Source: Spirochaetia bacterium
GTDB lineage: Bacteria; Spirochaetota; Spirochaetia; Treponematales; Breznakiellaceae
Length of the DNA: 10,931 bases
Assembly: GCA_025997755.1 (NCBI GenBank)
Contig: BNVA01000053.1
Span: 1-10,931, forward strand
Direction: 5' to 3'
The notes beneath the pieces are model-generated. The model was not told the origin of the DNA, made no database searches, and worked only from the letters and a program-made list of their open reading frames with translations. Numbering within the stretch: position 1 is the stretch's first letter; every line of letters starts with the position of its first letter. Positions 1 to 6,686 of this stretch are shown here, piece after piece. The translations under genes and the position numbers were made by a program.

Positions 1-239
1 ATATTACCGTCGTCTGTAAATACCGTACCGCCGCCTGTAATGCGCCGCACAATTTTTATGTTATGTTCGTCTGCGTAGGGCATATTAATCTCGCTATGTA
101 CATTCTGATTTCGACCGAGCAAAATTGCTTTGTCATTGCGCCATAGCATAAAGCAATCTTCGTTCTGCGTCTGCATCAGCCACTCTTCAAGACCGTGGTT
201 TTTATACGGATCGGTGTTATCATTGCGAACAAAAAGCAT
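1..239 (-). CDS. lplA: Lipoate-protein ligase A, 5' part only (runs off the window)
   Basis: This encodes the first 79 residues of a lipoate-protein ligase, which activates free lipoate with ATP and attaches it to a lysine of the lipoyl domains of pyruvate/2-oxo-acid dehydrogenases or GcvH in the cytoplasm. The start is the ATG at 239-237. Near residues 65-79 the translation reads RRITGGGTVFTDDGNI, which matches the family's RRxxGGGxVxxDxGN lipoate/ATP-binding motif. Upstream of it are a WLM..ED.FMLWRN..AILLGRNQN stretch typical of LplA N-termini. The family is usually about 330 residues, so roughly three quarters of the gene lies outside the window. No Shine-Dalgarno sequence precedes the ATG, and the upstream frame hits a TGA before any other ATG, so the start is well constrained. 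It diverges from livG. Family identity is strong; octanoate versus lipoate preference cannot be told. Confidence 0.9.
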   Translation of the reverse strand, partial: MLFVRNDNTDPYKNHGLEEWLMQTQNEDCFMLWRNDKAILLGRNQNVHSEINMPYADEHNIKIVRRITGGGTVFTDDGN

Positions 240-246
240 AATGTGA

Positions 247-276
247 ATTATACCGAGTTCTGCTGCCGTATAACAA
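247..276 (-). promoter_or_regulatory. Sigma-70-type promoter of lplA
   Basis: On the minus strand there is a -35 TTGTTA (276-271) and a perfect -10 TATAAT (252-247) separated by 18 bases. Only seven bases lie between the -10 and the lplA ATG, so the expected transcription start falls at or within a base or two of the start codon. Together with the absence of a ribosome-binding site, this suggests a leaderless lplA mRNA. The promoter is predicted from consensus match and position only. Confidence 0.6.
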
Positions 277-290
277 GATTTCGCATAGCC

Positions 291-304
291 TCATTTTAAA
301 ATGA
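291..304. promoter_or_regulatory. 14-bp perfect palindrome between divergent promoters (candidate operator)
   Basis: TCATTTTAAAATGA is a perfect inverted repeat with no central spacer. It sits 14 bases from the lplA -35 box and 12 bases from the livG -35 box, almost midway between the two divergent promoters. That is a natural place for a dimeric regulator to control both sides. An AT-rich 14-mer palindrome can occur by chance, and no regulator gene is present in the window, so the operator role is inference. Confidence 0.35.
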
Positions 305-316
305 CTTTGCAGCGCC

Positions 317-345
317 TTGATCCTTTCCGGCGTTCGCGCTATTAT
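317..345 (+). promoter_or_regulatory. Sigma-70-type promoter of livG and the downstream symporter
   Basis: A -35 TTGATC (317-322) and a -10 TATTAT (340-345) are separated by the optimal 17 bases. They lie 24 bases before the livG ATG, leaving a leader of about 17 bases that carries the GAGG ribosome-binding sequence at 362-365. The symporter follows livG by 32 bases with no terminator between, so this promoter probably drives both. Predicted by consensus only. Confidence 0.5.
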
Positions 346-369
346 TAGAAGTGTCCTGCGTGAGGTTTT

Positions 370-1125
370 ATGCTAGAAACAAAAAATGTAACGATGCAGT
401 TCGGCGGACTTACGGCAGTTGAAAATTTTTCGCTTAATGTCGGCGATAACGAAATTGTGGGGCTTATAGGTCCTAACGGTGCCGGTAAGACTACGGCGTT
501 TAACGTCATTACCGGAGTCTATACGCCTACAAGAGGCGGTATTTTTTTTAACGGAAAACCCATAGCCGGGAAAAAACCTCACCAAATAACAAAAATAGGG
601 CTTGCCAGAACCTTTCAAAATATAAGGCTTTTTCACGATATGACGGTGCTAGAAAACCTCCTTGTTGCGGCAACAATGCGGGAAAATCCAAACCTGTTTG
701 AATCTGTTTTACATCTGCCGGTTTATTTGCGCGGCGAGGAAGAAATCCGTGTAACGGCTATGGAGCTTCTTGAATCCGTGGGACTTGCGGATAACGCTAA
801 TGATAATGCCGTTTCACTTCCCTACGGAAAACAGCGCCGTCTTGAAATAGTACGCGCACTGGCGACAAAACCAAAACTTTTGCTCCTTGATGAACCGGCC
901 GCCGGCATGAATCCGCAGGAATCGCGCGAGCTTATGGATTTTATTTTGGAAATACGCAAAAAATTTGATATAGCAGTGCTGTTAATCGAACATCACATGC
1001 AGGTTGTTATGGGTATCTGCGAGCGTCTATACGTGCTTGATTACGGTATTACGATTGCAAACGGCACGCCGCTTGAAGTTCAAAAAAATAAAAAGGTTAT
1101 TGATGCGTATCTAGGCGTAGAATAA
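370..1125 (+). CDS. livG: Branched-chain amino acid-type ABC transporter ATP-binding protein (LivG family)
   Basis: This is a 251-residue cytoplasmic ATPase that would power import of branched-chain or related amino acids through LivH/LivM-type permeases. All nucleotide-binding motifs are intact: Walker A GPNGAGKTT at residues 34-42, Q-loop glutamine 83 in ARTFQN, a signature LPYGKQRRLEI from about 150, Walker B LLLLDEP ending at 176, and the H-loop histidine 208 in LLIEHHM. The signature and the RTFQNIRLF segment are characteristic of LivG rather than LivF. Length is normal for the family (about 250-255). The ATG is preceded by GAGG at a short distance. Unusually, none of the partners (livF, livH, livM, the binding protein) is adjacent: upstream is divergent lplA and downstream a secondary symporter. 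It may serve permeases encoded elsewhere, or be the displaced remnant of a liv operon. Family call is firm; substrate is inferred. Confidence 0.92.
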   Translation: MLETKNVTMQFGGLTAVENFSLNVGDNEIVGLIGPNGAGKTTAFNVITGVYTPTRGGIFFNGKPIAGKKPHQITKIGLARTFQNIRLFHDMTVLENLLVAATMRENPNLFESVLHLPVYLRGEEEIRVTAMELLESVGLADNANDNAVSLPYGKQRRLEIVRALATKPKLLLLDEPAAGMNPQESRELMDFILEIRKKFDIAVLLIEHHMQVVMGICERLYVLDYGITIANGTPLEVQKNKKVIDAYLGVE

Positions 1126-1157
1126 GTAGTGTAGAACAATTTTTTAAGGAGCAAAGT

Positions 1158-2348
1158 ATGGCAAAAAAATTCAAACTGGGTCTTGTCGGTAAACTAATCA
1201 TTGGTATCATCATCGGTATCATTCTGGGTCTAATTGCGCCTGTTTGGTTGAACAGAACTGTAATTACCGCGTCAATATTATTCAGCTCGTTCTTAAAATT
1301 TGTTATTCCGCTGATGATTCTTGCGTTTGTTACAATGGGTATCGCAGACCTTTCGCAGGGCGCGGGTAAACTATTGGTTATCACGGGCGGCATAGCATAC
1401 GGTTCAACTTTGATCGCGGGGACGGTAGCATTCCTTGTCGCTATAAATTTGTTTCCGCATTTTCTAAACCCCGAAGTTCTGTCCGGTATCGGCGACGCGG
1501 AGGCGGGTATGCTCAAACCATTCTTTAACCTGCCAATTGCTCCCGTTATGGATGTTACCGGCGCGGTTGTGCTTGCGTTTATTTTAGGACTTTGTATCAG
1601 TTCAATGCGCGGCAAAGAGTTACACGATGCCCTCTACGCTCCCATACATGAATTTTCCGCCATTATCAATAAAGTTTTAAGCCGCGTAATAATTCCTTTA
1701 CTGCCGCTCTATATCTGCGGAACATTTGTTAATATGACAGTTTCGGGTCAAACATTTGCAATTTTAAGCGTACTGTGGAAGGTGTTCTTGACGGTGATCA
1801 TTTTACACTTTACCTGCCTTTTTACTCAGTTTATGATAAGCGGTGCGATAAGCAAAAAAAATCCCTTTATGCTGATGAAAAACCAGATACCCGGTTATCT
1901 TTCCGCTATCGGTACGCAGTCATCCGCCGCGACAATTCCTGTAAACCTTGAATGTGCAAAAGCCGACGGCGTTTCTCCGCAGATCAGAAACTTTGTAATA
2001 CCGCTATGCGCAAATATTCACATGGCAGGTTCGATGATCACAATTACAAGCTGCGTTACAGCCGTATTGTTGATGCACAACATGAACATTAATTTAGGGA
2101 TCATAATTCCGTTTATAATGACATTAGGTATCGCTATGGTAGCATCTCCGGGTGCGCCCGGCGGCTCAATAATGACCGCGCTGCCCTTTCTGCCGCTTGT
2201 AGGCATTTCACCGGATAGTGCGCTTGCAGGGCTTTTGATCGCTTTGTATATAACGCAGGACAGTTTTGGTACGGCTTGTAATGTTTCCGGCGATAACGCC
2301 ATTTCCAACGTTATAGACACGATCTACCAAAAGCATATAAAGGTGTGA
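1158..2348 (+). CDS. Dicarboxylate/amino acid:cation symporter (SDF/DAACS family)
   Basis: This 396-residue inner-membrane protein is a Na+- or H+-coupled importer of the GltPh/GltP/SstT fold. Landmarks appear in order: a hydrophobic N-terminal helix (about 8-30), hairpin-1 serine-rich motif TQSSAATIP (253-261), transmembrane-7 unwound motif NIHMAGS (286-292, the NMDGT equivalent), hairpin-2 ASPGAPGGS (329-337), and the TM8 binding motif QDSFGTACNVSGD (367-379). In GltPh numbering the TM8 substrate residues D394, T398 and N401 are kept (D368, T372, N375), but R397, which holds the side-chain carboxylate of aspartate, is glycine 371. SstT also lacks that arginine. This argues against a classical glutamate/aspartate carrier and for a neutral or otherwise different substrate. 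A strong AAGGAG ribosome-binding site at 1146-1151 fixes the start. It is probably co-transcribed with livG. Confidence 0.88.
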   Translation: MAKKFKLGLVGKLIIGIIIGIILGLIAPVWLNRTVITASILFSSFLKFVIPLMILAFVTMGIADLSQGAGKLLVITGGIAYGSTLIAGTVAFLVAINLFPHFLNPEVLSGIGDAEAGMLKPFFNLPIAPVMDVTGAVVLAFILGLCISSMRGKELHDALYAPIHEFSAIINKVLSRVIIPLLPLYICGTFVNMTVSGQTFAILSVLWKVFLTVIILHFTCLFTQFMISGAISKKNPFMLMKNQIPGYLSAIGTQSSAATIPVNLECAKADGVSPQIRNFVIPLCANIHMAGSMITITSCVTAVLLMHNMNINLGIIIPFIMTLGIAMVASPGAPGGSIMTALPFLPLVGISPDSALAGLLIALYITQDSFGTACNVSGDNAISNVIDTIYQKHIKV

Positions 2349-2352
2349 TCTA

Positions 2353-4245
2353 TTAAAAGTATCGTGTTAGGAATGTGGACAGTTCGGGAACAAAGGTGAT
2401 TAAAAGTACAACGCCAATTTGTATAAGCAGGAATGGAACCACGGCGCGGCATATTTCCAAGAACGGTTTTTGAAAACGATATGATGCTACAAAAAGGTTT
2501 AATCCGACAGGCGGAGTAAGAAATCCGGCTTCCATGTTTATCAAAAATATTATTCCCAAGTGAACTTTGTCTATTCCAAAAGCCGTTGCAAGCGGTACTA
2601 AGAGCGGCAGCACGATCAGTATAGCGGAGAAAATATCCATAAGGCAGCCGACTACCAACAGCGCCGCGTTGAGTATTAAAAGGAACACCCATTTTGACGA
2701 TATTGCCGCTTGCAGCCAACGCGCAAAGTTTTCCGGCAGTTGTGTATCAACGATATAGTAAGACAGAGCCTGAGAAACCGCGAGTATGGAAAGTATGCCG
2801 CCTATGATTGGAACGGCTTTGTTGAATACTGCCGGTATTTCGCGTAACGATATATCTTTGCATACAAAAACTTCTATAACAAAAACATAAAGGGCGGCGA
2901 ACGCGCCTATTTCGACTAACGATAAAATGCCGGTAAAGTAGCCGCTAATCAACAAGAACGGCAGTAGAATTTCCCAGAACGCGCCCTTCATAGAAAAAAC
3001 CGCATTTTTTAGATTGAATTTTTCAACGGGTATCTTTGTTTTAAACGAAATTATTATGCTAAAAATTACCATTACGGCTATTAAAATTATTCCGGGAATC
3101 AAGCCGCCCGCAAAAAGATGGAGTATGTTTGTCTGTGTTGTAGCTCCAACCAAGATGATAGGAAGACTCGGCGGAAACAAGAGTCCTATACTGCCGCATG
3201 ATGCCAGAAGCCCTATAGAAAAGTTTTTTGGGTAGCCTGAATTTTCTGCGAGTATTGTGTAGAGTATGCCGCCTAACGCCAGTATCGTAACACCGGACGC
3301 GCCTGTAAACGAAGTAAAAAAAGCGCAAATGATAACCGATGCGGCAATCATTCCGCCGGGCATCCAGCTAAACCACGCGCGGAACGCCGCCACAAGACGC
3401 AGCCCTGCGCGGCTCTCCGAAAGAAAAAAACCGGTGAGTGTAAAAAGAGGAATCGCGACAATACTGTTCTGCGTTAGCGCCGTGTAGATTTGATTTGCGG
3501 TAACATCAATTTCACCATGTACGCTCTGCATCATTATAAGTGCTATGCCGACTATAACAACAAAAAGCGGAGTGCCGGTCAAAGCCGATAAAATCAAAAA
3601 TACAAGTACAACAATTTTTATTTTTGAAGCCGCCCAAAAAAATATGTTGTTTATATATACGGCGCTTTTTGGAAGATCAAATCCATAGATGAATTTAAAA
3701 ATTACAGGCAGTGAACAAATTATTCCAAGTACTATCGCAAAAATTGGAATGACACGAAATGCGCCGCGCAAATTTGTATGACGTGCAAAACGCCGCGCCA
3801 TAATTGCATAACCCAGCGGCATAACAAGGGCATAAACGGCATCCGGTATAAACCCTATAAGCCGCCATGGTGATAAGCCCAGCTTTATGAATGACGCAGA
3901 ACAAAACGCAAGTATTATGCAGACAAAAGCCGAAACCAATCCGGAAATTACCGCCATAGCGTTTTTTATTTTTTGATCTGTTATGTATTGAATAAGACCT
4001 ATGGAAAGGTGATCTTTTTTTTCCGTGGTTATCATTCCCGCGAACAATCCCAATACCAGAAGCAGGTGTACGACAGTGCCGCTTGATGAAGGAATACCGG
4101 AATGTAAAACCAAACGTGCAAAAGCTTCCGATACGGGTATCATAACAAGAAAGACTAACGATCCATAGCAGATACCTTTTTCAAGAAAATGCAGATGTTC
4201 CCTTAACGTTTTTTTCATTATACGTTCCCGCAAGCCTAAACTCAT
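2353..4245 (-). CDS. dctM: TRAP transporter fused permease (DctQ + DctM)
   Basis: This is a 630-residue inner-membrane protein fusing both TRAP permease subunits, which import organic acids with Na+ using a periplasmic binding protein. Residues about 26-150 form the four-helix DctQ part. A hydrophobic stretch at about 163-187 looks like the extra helix needed to join DctQ to DctM. From about 209 to the end is DctM, with the expected motifs GASGVTILALGGI (315-327), GSIGLLFPPSLPIILVG (351-367) and LTPPVGLNLFVAS (576-588). The ATG abuts the TAA of the preceding permease gene (TAAATG), with GGAAG just upstream, so translation is probably coupled. An in-frame ATG at codon 10 (MKKTL) is a possible alternative start. 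It ends four bases from the convergent symporter stop. No binding-protein gene (DctP or TAXI type) is adjacent, so the substrate is unknown. Confidence 0.92.
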   Translation of the reverse strand: MSLGLRERIMKKTLREHLHFLEKGICYGSLVFLVMIPVSEAFARLVLHSGIPSSSGTVVHLLLVLGLFAGMITTEKKDHLSIGLIQYITDQKIKNAMAVISGLVSAFVCIILAFCSASFIKLGLSPWRLIGFIPDAVYALVMPLGYAIMARRFARHTNLRGAFRVIPIFAIVLGIICSLPVIFKFIYGFDLPKSAVYINNIFFWAASKIKIVVLVFLILSALTGTPLFVVIVGIALIMMQSVHGEIDVTANQIYTALTQNSIVAIPLFTLTGFFLSESRAGLRLVAAFRAWFSWMPGGMIAASVIICAFFTSFTGASGVTILALGGILYTILAENSGYPKNFSIGLLASCGSIGLLFPPSLPIILVGATTQTNILHLFAGGLIPGIILIAVMVIFSIIISFKTKIPVEKFNLKNAVFSMKGAFWEILLPFLLISGYFTGILSLVEIGAFAALYVFVIEVFVCKDISLREIPAVFNKAVPIIGGILSILAVSQALSYYIVDTQLPENFARWLQAAISSKWVFLLILNAALLVVGCLMDIFSAILIVLPLLVPLATAFGIDKVHLGIIFLINMEAGFLTPPVGLNLFVASYRFQKPFLEICRAVVPFLLIQIGVVLLITFVPELSTFLTRYF

Positions 4246-5529
4246 TTACTTCCAGACAAACCACAGAAATAATGCCGCGGCTGCGGTTGTAATAAACGTA
4301 AACGACACCCCTATTTTTAGCCAGCCCGCAAAACTTAAAGGGCAGCCTTCTTTTTTTAAGATGCCTACAGCGACTATGTTAGCGGAAGCTCCGAACGGGG
4401 TAAGGTTACCGCCCAAACAAGAGCCTACGAGCAGGGCGAACAAAAACAATTCCTGTCTTATTCCAAGATTTACGGTAAGTGTAGCTGCGACAGGCAGCAT
4501 GGCTATTATGTAAGGCACATTATCAACAAAGCCCGAAATGATAATCGATACAAAAATTATTATTACAAAACCAAGCAGTACATTACTGCCTATAATACCT
4601 TCTAAAACATTTGCAAAATCTACTAACAAACCTGTTGCTTCCAATCCGCCTATAACAATAAATATGCCGATTAAAAAAAGAATAGTTTCCCAATCAAGCC
4701 CAAAAATCAATTTTTTTACTGCTGCGGCATTTTCTTTTCTAACAAGAGCATACCATAGTATGCCCGCAGCGCCTAACGCCAAAACAGACAATCCGGCGGT
4801 TAGGGTTACGCCCGAATTAAAAATAAAGGAACAGGCGGCAAGAAAAATAATCATCAGTATCAACAAGATTGTAGGAAATATTGAAATTATATTTTCTTTT
4901 TGTACATCGATTTTTGTTTTGCTGTTCTTTGCAAAAATAAAATAAAAATATGCCGCGCCCGCCAACATTCCAATTTGTATAACAAAAAATATTGAGGGTT
5001 TACCGGCATACACAATAAAATCATTAAAACCGTAATGGGCAAAACTTGCAAATATCATCGACGGAGGATCGCCCACCAGAGTTGCCGTTCCCTGCAAGTT
5101 TGCCATAACCGCCAGTCCCGCCATAAAATATGTCGGCTTCATATTTATTTTTTTGCAAAGAGAAAGGGCAATCGGCGCCATAACAAGCACTGTTGCCACA
5201 TTCTCCACAAATGCGGAGATCAAACCGGTTATTATTAAAATGATCACTATTGCTATTCCCGTGTTAGGCGATGCATTTACAATATTGTCAGCTATCCTTG
5301 CAGGAACTTTTGAATAAATAAACAATTCGGCAATAGCTAAACTGCCGACATAGATCATTAAAACGCTCCAATTTACCAGCTTGCCTACCGCTTCAAACGG
5401 AGTTACCACGCCTAACAGCACCACCAGTACGGCGGCTATAAGAGCGGCAGGGGCTTTTTTGTTGGGAAATACAATGACAACTGCATACATTAAAAAAACT
5501 ATGCCAAGCACGATCCATTTTATTGGCAT
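4246..5529 (-). CDS. ArsB/NhaD-like ion permease (IT superfamily, SLC13/P-protein type), complete copy
   Basis: This 427-residue polytopic inner-membrane protein belongs to the ion transporter superfamily. Two pseudo-repeated halves are visible. The first has SAFVENVATVLVMAPIAL (105-122) and GTATLVGDPPSMI (147-159). The second has SGFVDNVPY (332-340) and GSCLGGNLTPFGASANIVA (369-387). These paired motifs (SAFxDNV and GTxTLxGDPP/GASAN) are the hallmark of the ArsB/NhaD/P-protein branch, and the length matches ArsB (about 430). With no arsR, arsC or arsA nearby, arsenite efflux is not supported; Na+/H+ exchange or anion/organic-acid transport is as likely. The start ATG lies three bases after the stop of an upstream reading frame and has no clear Shine-Dalgarno sequence, consistent with translational coupling. 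The stop touches the TRAP gene start. Codons 1-71 lie in the loop, and the frame crosses 5318/5319 smoothly, so this is the authentic copy. Confidence 0.88.
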   Translation of the reverse strand: MPIKWIVLGIVFLMYAVVIVFPNKKAPAALIAAVLVVLLGVVTPFEAVGKLVNWSVLMIYVGSLAIAELFIYSKVPARIADNIVNASPNTGIAIVIILIITGLISAFVENVATVLVMAPIALSLCKKINMKPTYFMAGLAVMANLQGTATLVGDPPSMIFASFAHYGFNDFIVYAGKPSIFFVIQIGMLAGAAYFYFIFAKNSKTKIDVQKENIISIFPTILLILMIIFLAACSFIFNSGVTLTAGLSVLALGAAGILWYALVRKENAAAVKKLIFGLDWETILFLIGIFIVIGGLEATGLLVDFANVLEGIIGSNVLLGFVIIIFVSIIISGFVDNVPYIIAMLPVAATLTVNLGIRQELFLFALLVGSCLGGNLTPFGASANIVAVGILKKEGCPLSFAGWLKIGVSFTFITTAAAALFLWFVWK

Positions 5530-5613
5530 AGATTAACCATTCTTGCGTATTGCGGCAAGTTTATTTGATGCATAATCACGGACAGTAGTCGCGTATGAGT
5601 AGTCGTGAGATAT
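5319..5613. other. Single-copy loop between the two inverted arms
   Basis: These 295 bases are the only sequence present once. On the minus strand they hold the first 71 codons of the ArsB/NhaD-like permease (to its ATG at 5529) and then the 3' end of another reading frame (stop at 5535-5533). The left boundary lies inside an undisturbed open reading frame, while the right boundary at 5613/5614 breaks that gene. The loop is therefore native continuation of the left arm, and the rearrangement point is 5613/5614. Confidence 0.9.
5533..5613 (-). CDS. 3' end of an unidentified upstream gene (26 codons plus stop)
   Basis: On the minus strand the frame ending in TAA at 5535-5533 is open back to the chimeric junction. 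Its C-terminus is hydrophilic, contains HDYSYATTVRDY, and finishes LAAIRKNG. The stop is only three bases before the permease ATG. That spacing is typical of an operon and is the main support for a real gene. The open frame continues by chance into the right arm, but that continuation is the fold-back copy of the permease gene and not native. I do not recognise the protein from 26 residues; a soluble enzyme or a binding protein are both possible. A short open frame could also occur by chance. Confidence 0.4.
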   Translation of the reverse strand: MSHDYSYATTVRDYASNKLAAIRKNG

Positions 5614-6686
5614 TTTATTCAAAAGTTCCTGCAAGGATAGCTGACAATATTGTAAATGCATCGCCTAACACGGGAATAGCAATAGTGATCATTTTAATAA
5701 TAACCGGTTTGATCTCCGCATTTGTGGAGAATGTGGCAACAGTGCTTGTTATGGCGCCGATTGCCCTTTCTCTTTGCAAAAAAATAAATATGAAGCCGAC
5801 ATATTTTATGGCGGGACTGGCGGTTATGGCAAACTTGCAGGGAACGGCAACTCTGGTGGGCGATCCTCCGTCGATGATATTTGCAAGTTTTGCCCATTAC
5901 GGTTTTAATGATTTTATTGTGTATGCCGGTAAACCCTCAATATTTTTTGTTATACAAATTGGAATGTTGGCGGGCGCGGCATATTTTTATTTTATTTTTG
6001 CAAAGAACAGCAAAACAAAAATCGATGTACAAAAAGAAAATATAATTTCAATATTTCCTACAATCTTGTTGATACTGATGATTATTTTTCTTGCCGCCTG
6101 TTCCTTTATTTTTAATTCGGGCGTAACCCTAACCGCCGGATTGTCTGTTTTGGCGTTAGGCGCTGCGGGCATACTATGGTATGCTCTTGTTAGAAAAGAA
6201 AATGCCGCAGCAGTAAAAAAATTGATTTTTGGGCTTGATTGGGAAACTATTCTTTTTTTAATCGGCATATTTATTGTTATAGGCGGATTGGAAGCAACAG
6301 GTTTGTTAGTAGATTTTGCAAATGTTTTAGAAGGTATTATAGGCAGTAATGTACTGCTTGGTTTTGTAATAATAATTTTTGTATCGATTATCATTTCGGG
6401 CTTTGTTGATAATGTGCCTTACATAATAGCCATGCTGCCTGTCGCAGCTACACTTACCGTAAATCTTGGAATAAGACAGGAATTGTTTTTGTTCGCCCTG
6501 CTCGTAGGCTCTTGTTTGGGCGGTAACCTTACCCCGTTCGGAGCTTCCGCTAACATAGTCGCTGTAGGCATCTTAAAAAAAGAAGGCTGCCCTTTAAGTT
6601 TTGCGGGCTGGCTAAAAATAGGGGTGTCGTTTACGTTTATTACAACCGCAGCCGCGGCATTATTTCTGTGGTTTGTCTGGAAGTAA
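5595..6686 (+). pseudogene. ArsB/NhaD-like permease, 5'-truncated chimeric copy
   Basis: From TAT at 5616 onward this encodes residues 72-427 of the complete permease at 4246-5529. The first 71 residues, roughly the first two to three membrane helices, are missing. The open frame instead starts at an ATG at 5595 and adds seven residues, MSSREIF, which are antisense to the unidentified upstream gene. An in-frame TAG at 5586-5588 blocks any longer start, and no ribosome-binding sequence precedes the ATG. The paired IT-superfamily motifs remain, but the loss of N-terminal helices makes function unlikely. It is best read as the by-product of the inverted junction at 5613/5614, not as a distinct 363-residue protein. 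Confidence 0.85.

Larger units (their letters stand above)
1..5318. repeat. Left arm of a 5.3-kb inverted repeat
   Basis: This arm is the reverse complement of 5614-10931, with x pairing to 10932 - x. I compared both window ends, the intergenic region (240-369 against 10563-10692) and the inner boundary base by base, and all the translated proteins of the two arms are identical; I found no difference. The inner boundary is sharp: position 5318 (a) pairs with 5614 (t), but 5319/5613 and 5320/5612 do not pair. The protein reading frame crosses 5318/5319 without disturbance, so this arm joins the loop in its native order and is the copy to trust. Identity over 5.3 kb including intergenic DNA means either an extremely recent duplication or, more likely, one locus represented twice. 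Confidence 0.97.

Noticed and set aside
2018..2320. Open frames antisense to or overlapping the transporter genes (for example 2018-2320, 2324-2719, 1097-1615, 4538-4945 and their mirrors)
   Set aside because: They lie wholly or almost wholly over better-supported genes in other frames, show no recognisable domains, and have compositions expected of shadow frames of membrane proteins.
2340..2360. Terminator between the convergent symporter and TRAP genes
   Set aside because: Only four bases separate the two stops, and I found no stem-loop with a T-run on either strand around them.
5466..5466. Fused hairpin telomere of a linear replicon (Borrelia-type dimer junction)
   Set aside because: A telomere fusion should be a continuous palindrome to the centre. 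Here the centre is a 295-base non-palindromic loop that splits a gene.
4246..5529. Arsenite efflux pump (arsB) as a specific function
   Set aside because: The motifs fit the broader ArsB/NhaD/P-protein branch, and no arsenic-resistance partner genes are nearby, so a specific arsenic role is not supported.
5584..5605. Two copies of AGTAGTCG spaced 14 bases apart in the loop
   Set aside because: Only two short copies, inside a likely coding tail and in different frames; consistent with chance.
5319..5613. Invertible DNA switch: a loop between inverted repeats whose flipping would swap the permease 5' end
   Set aside because: Flipping the loop would move the 71-codon start onto the right copy, but since the arms are mirror images the product is the same molecule read from the other strand. 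There is no recombinase gene and no discrete recombination site.
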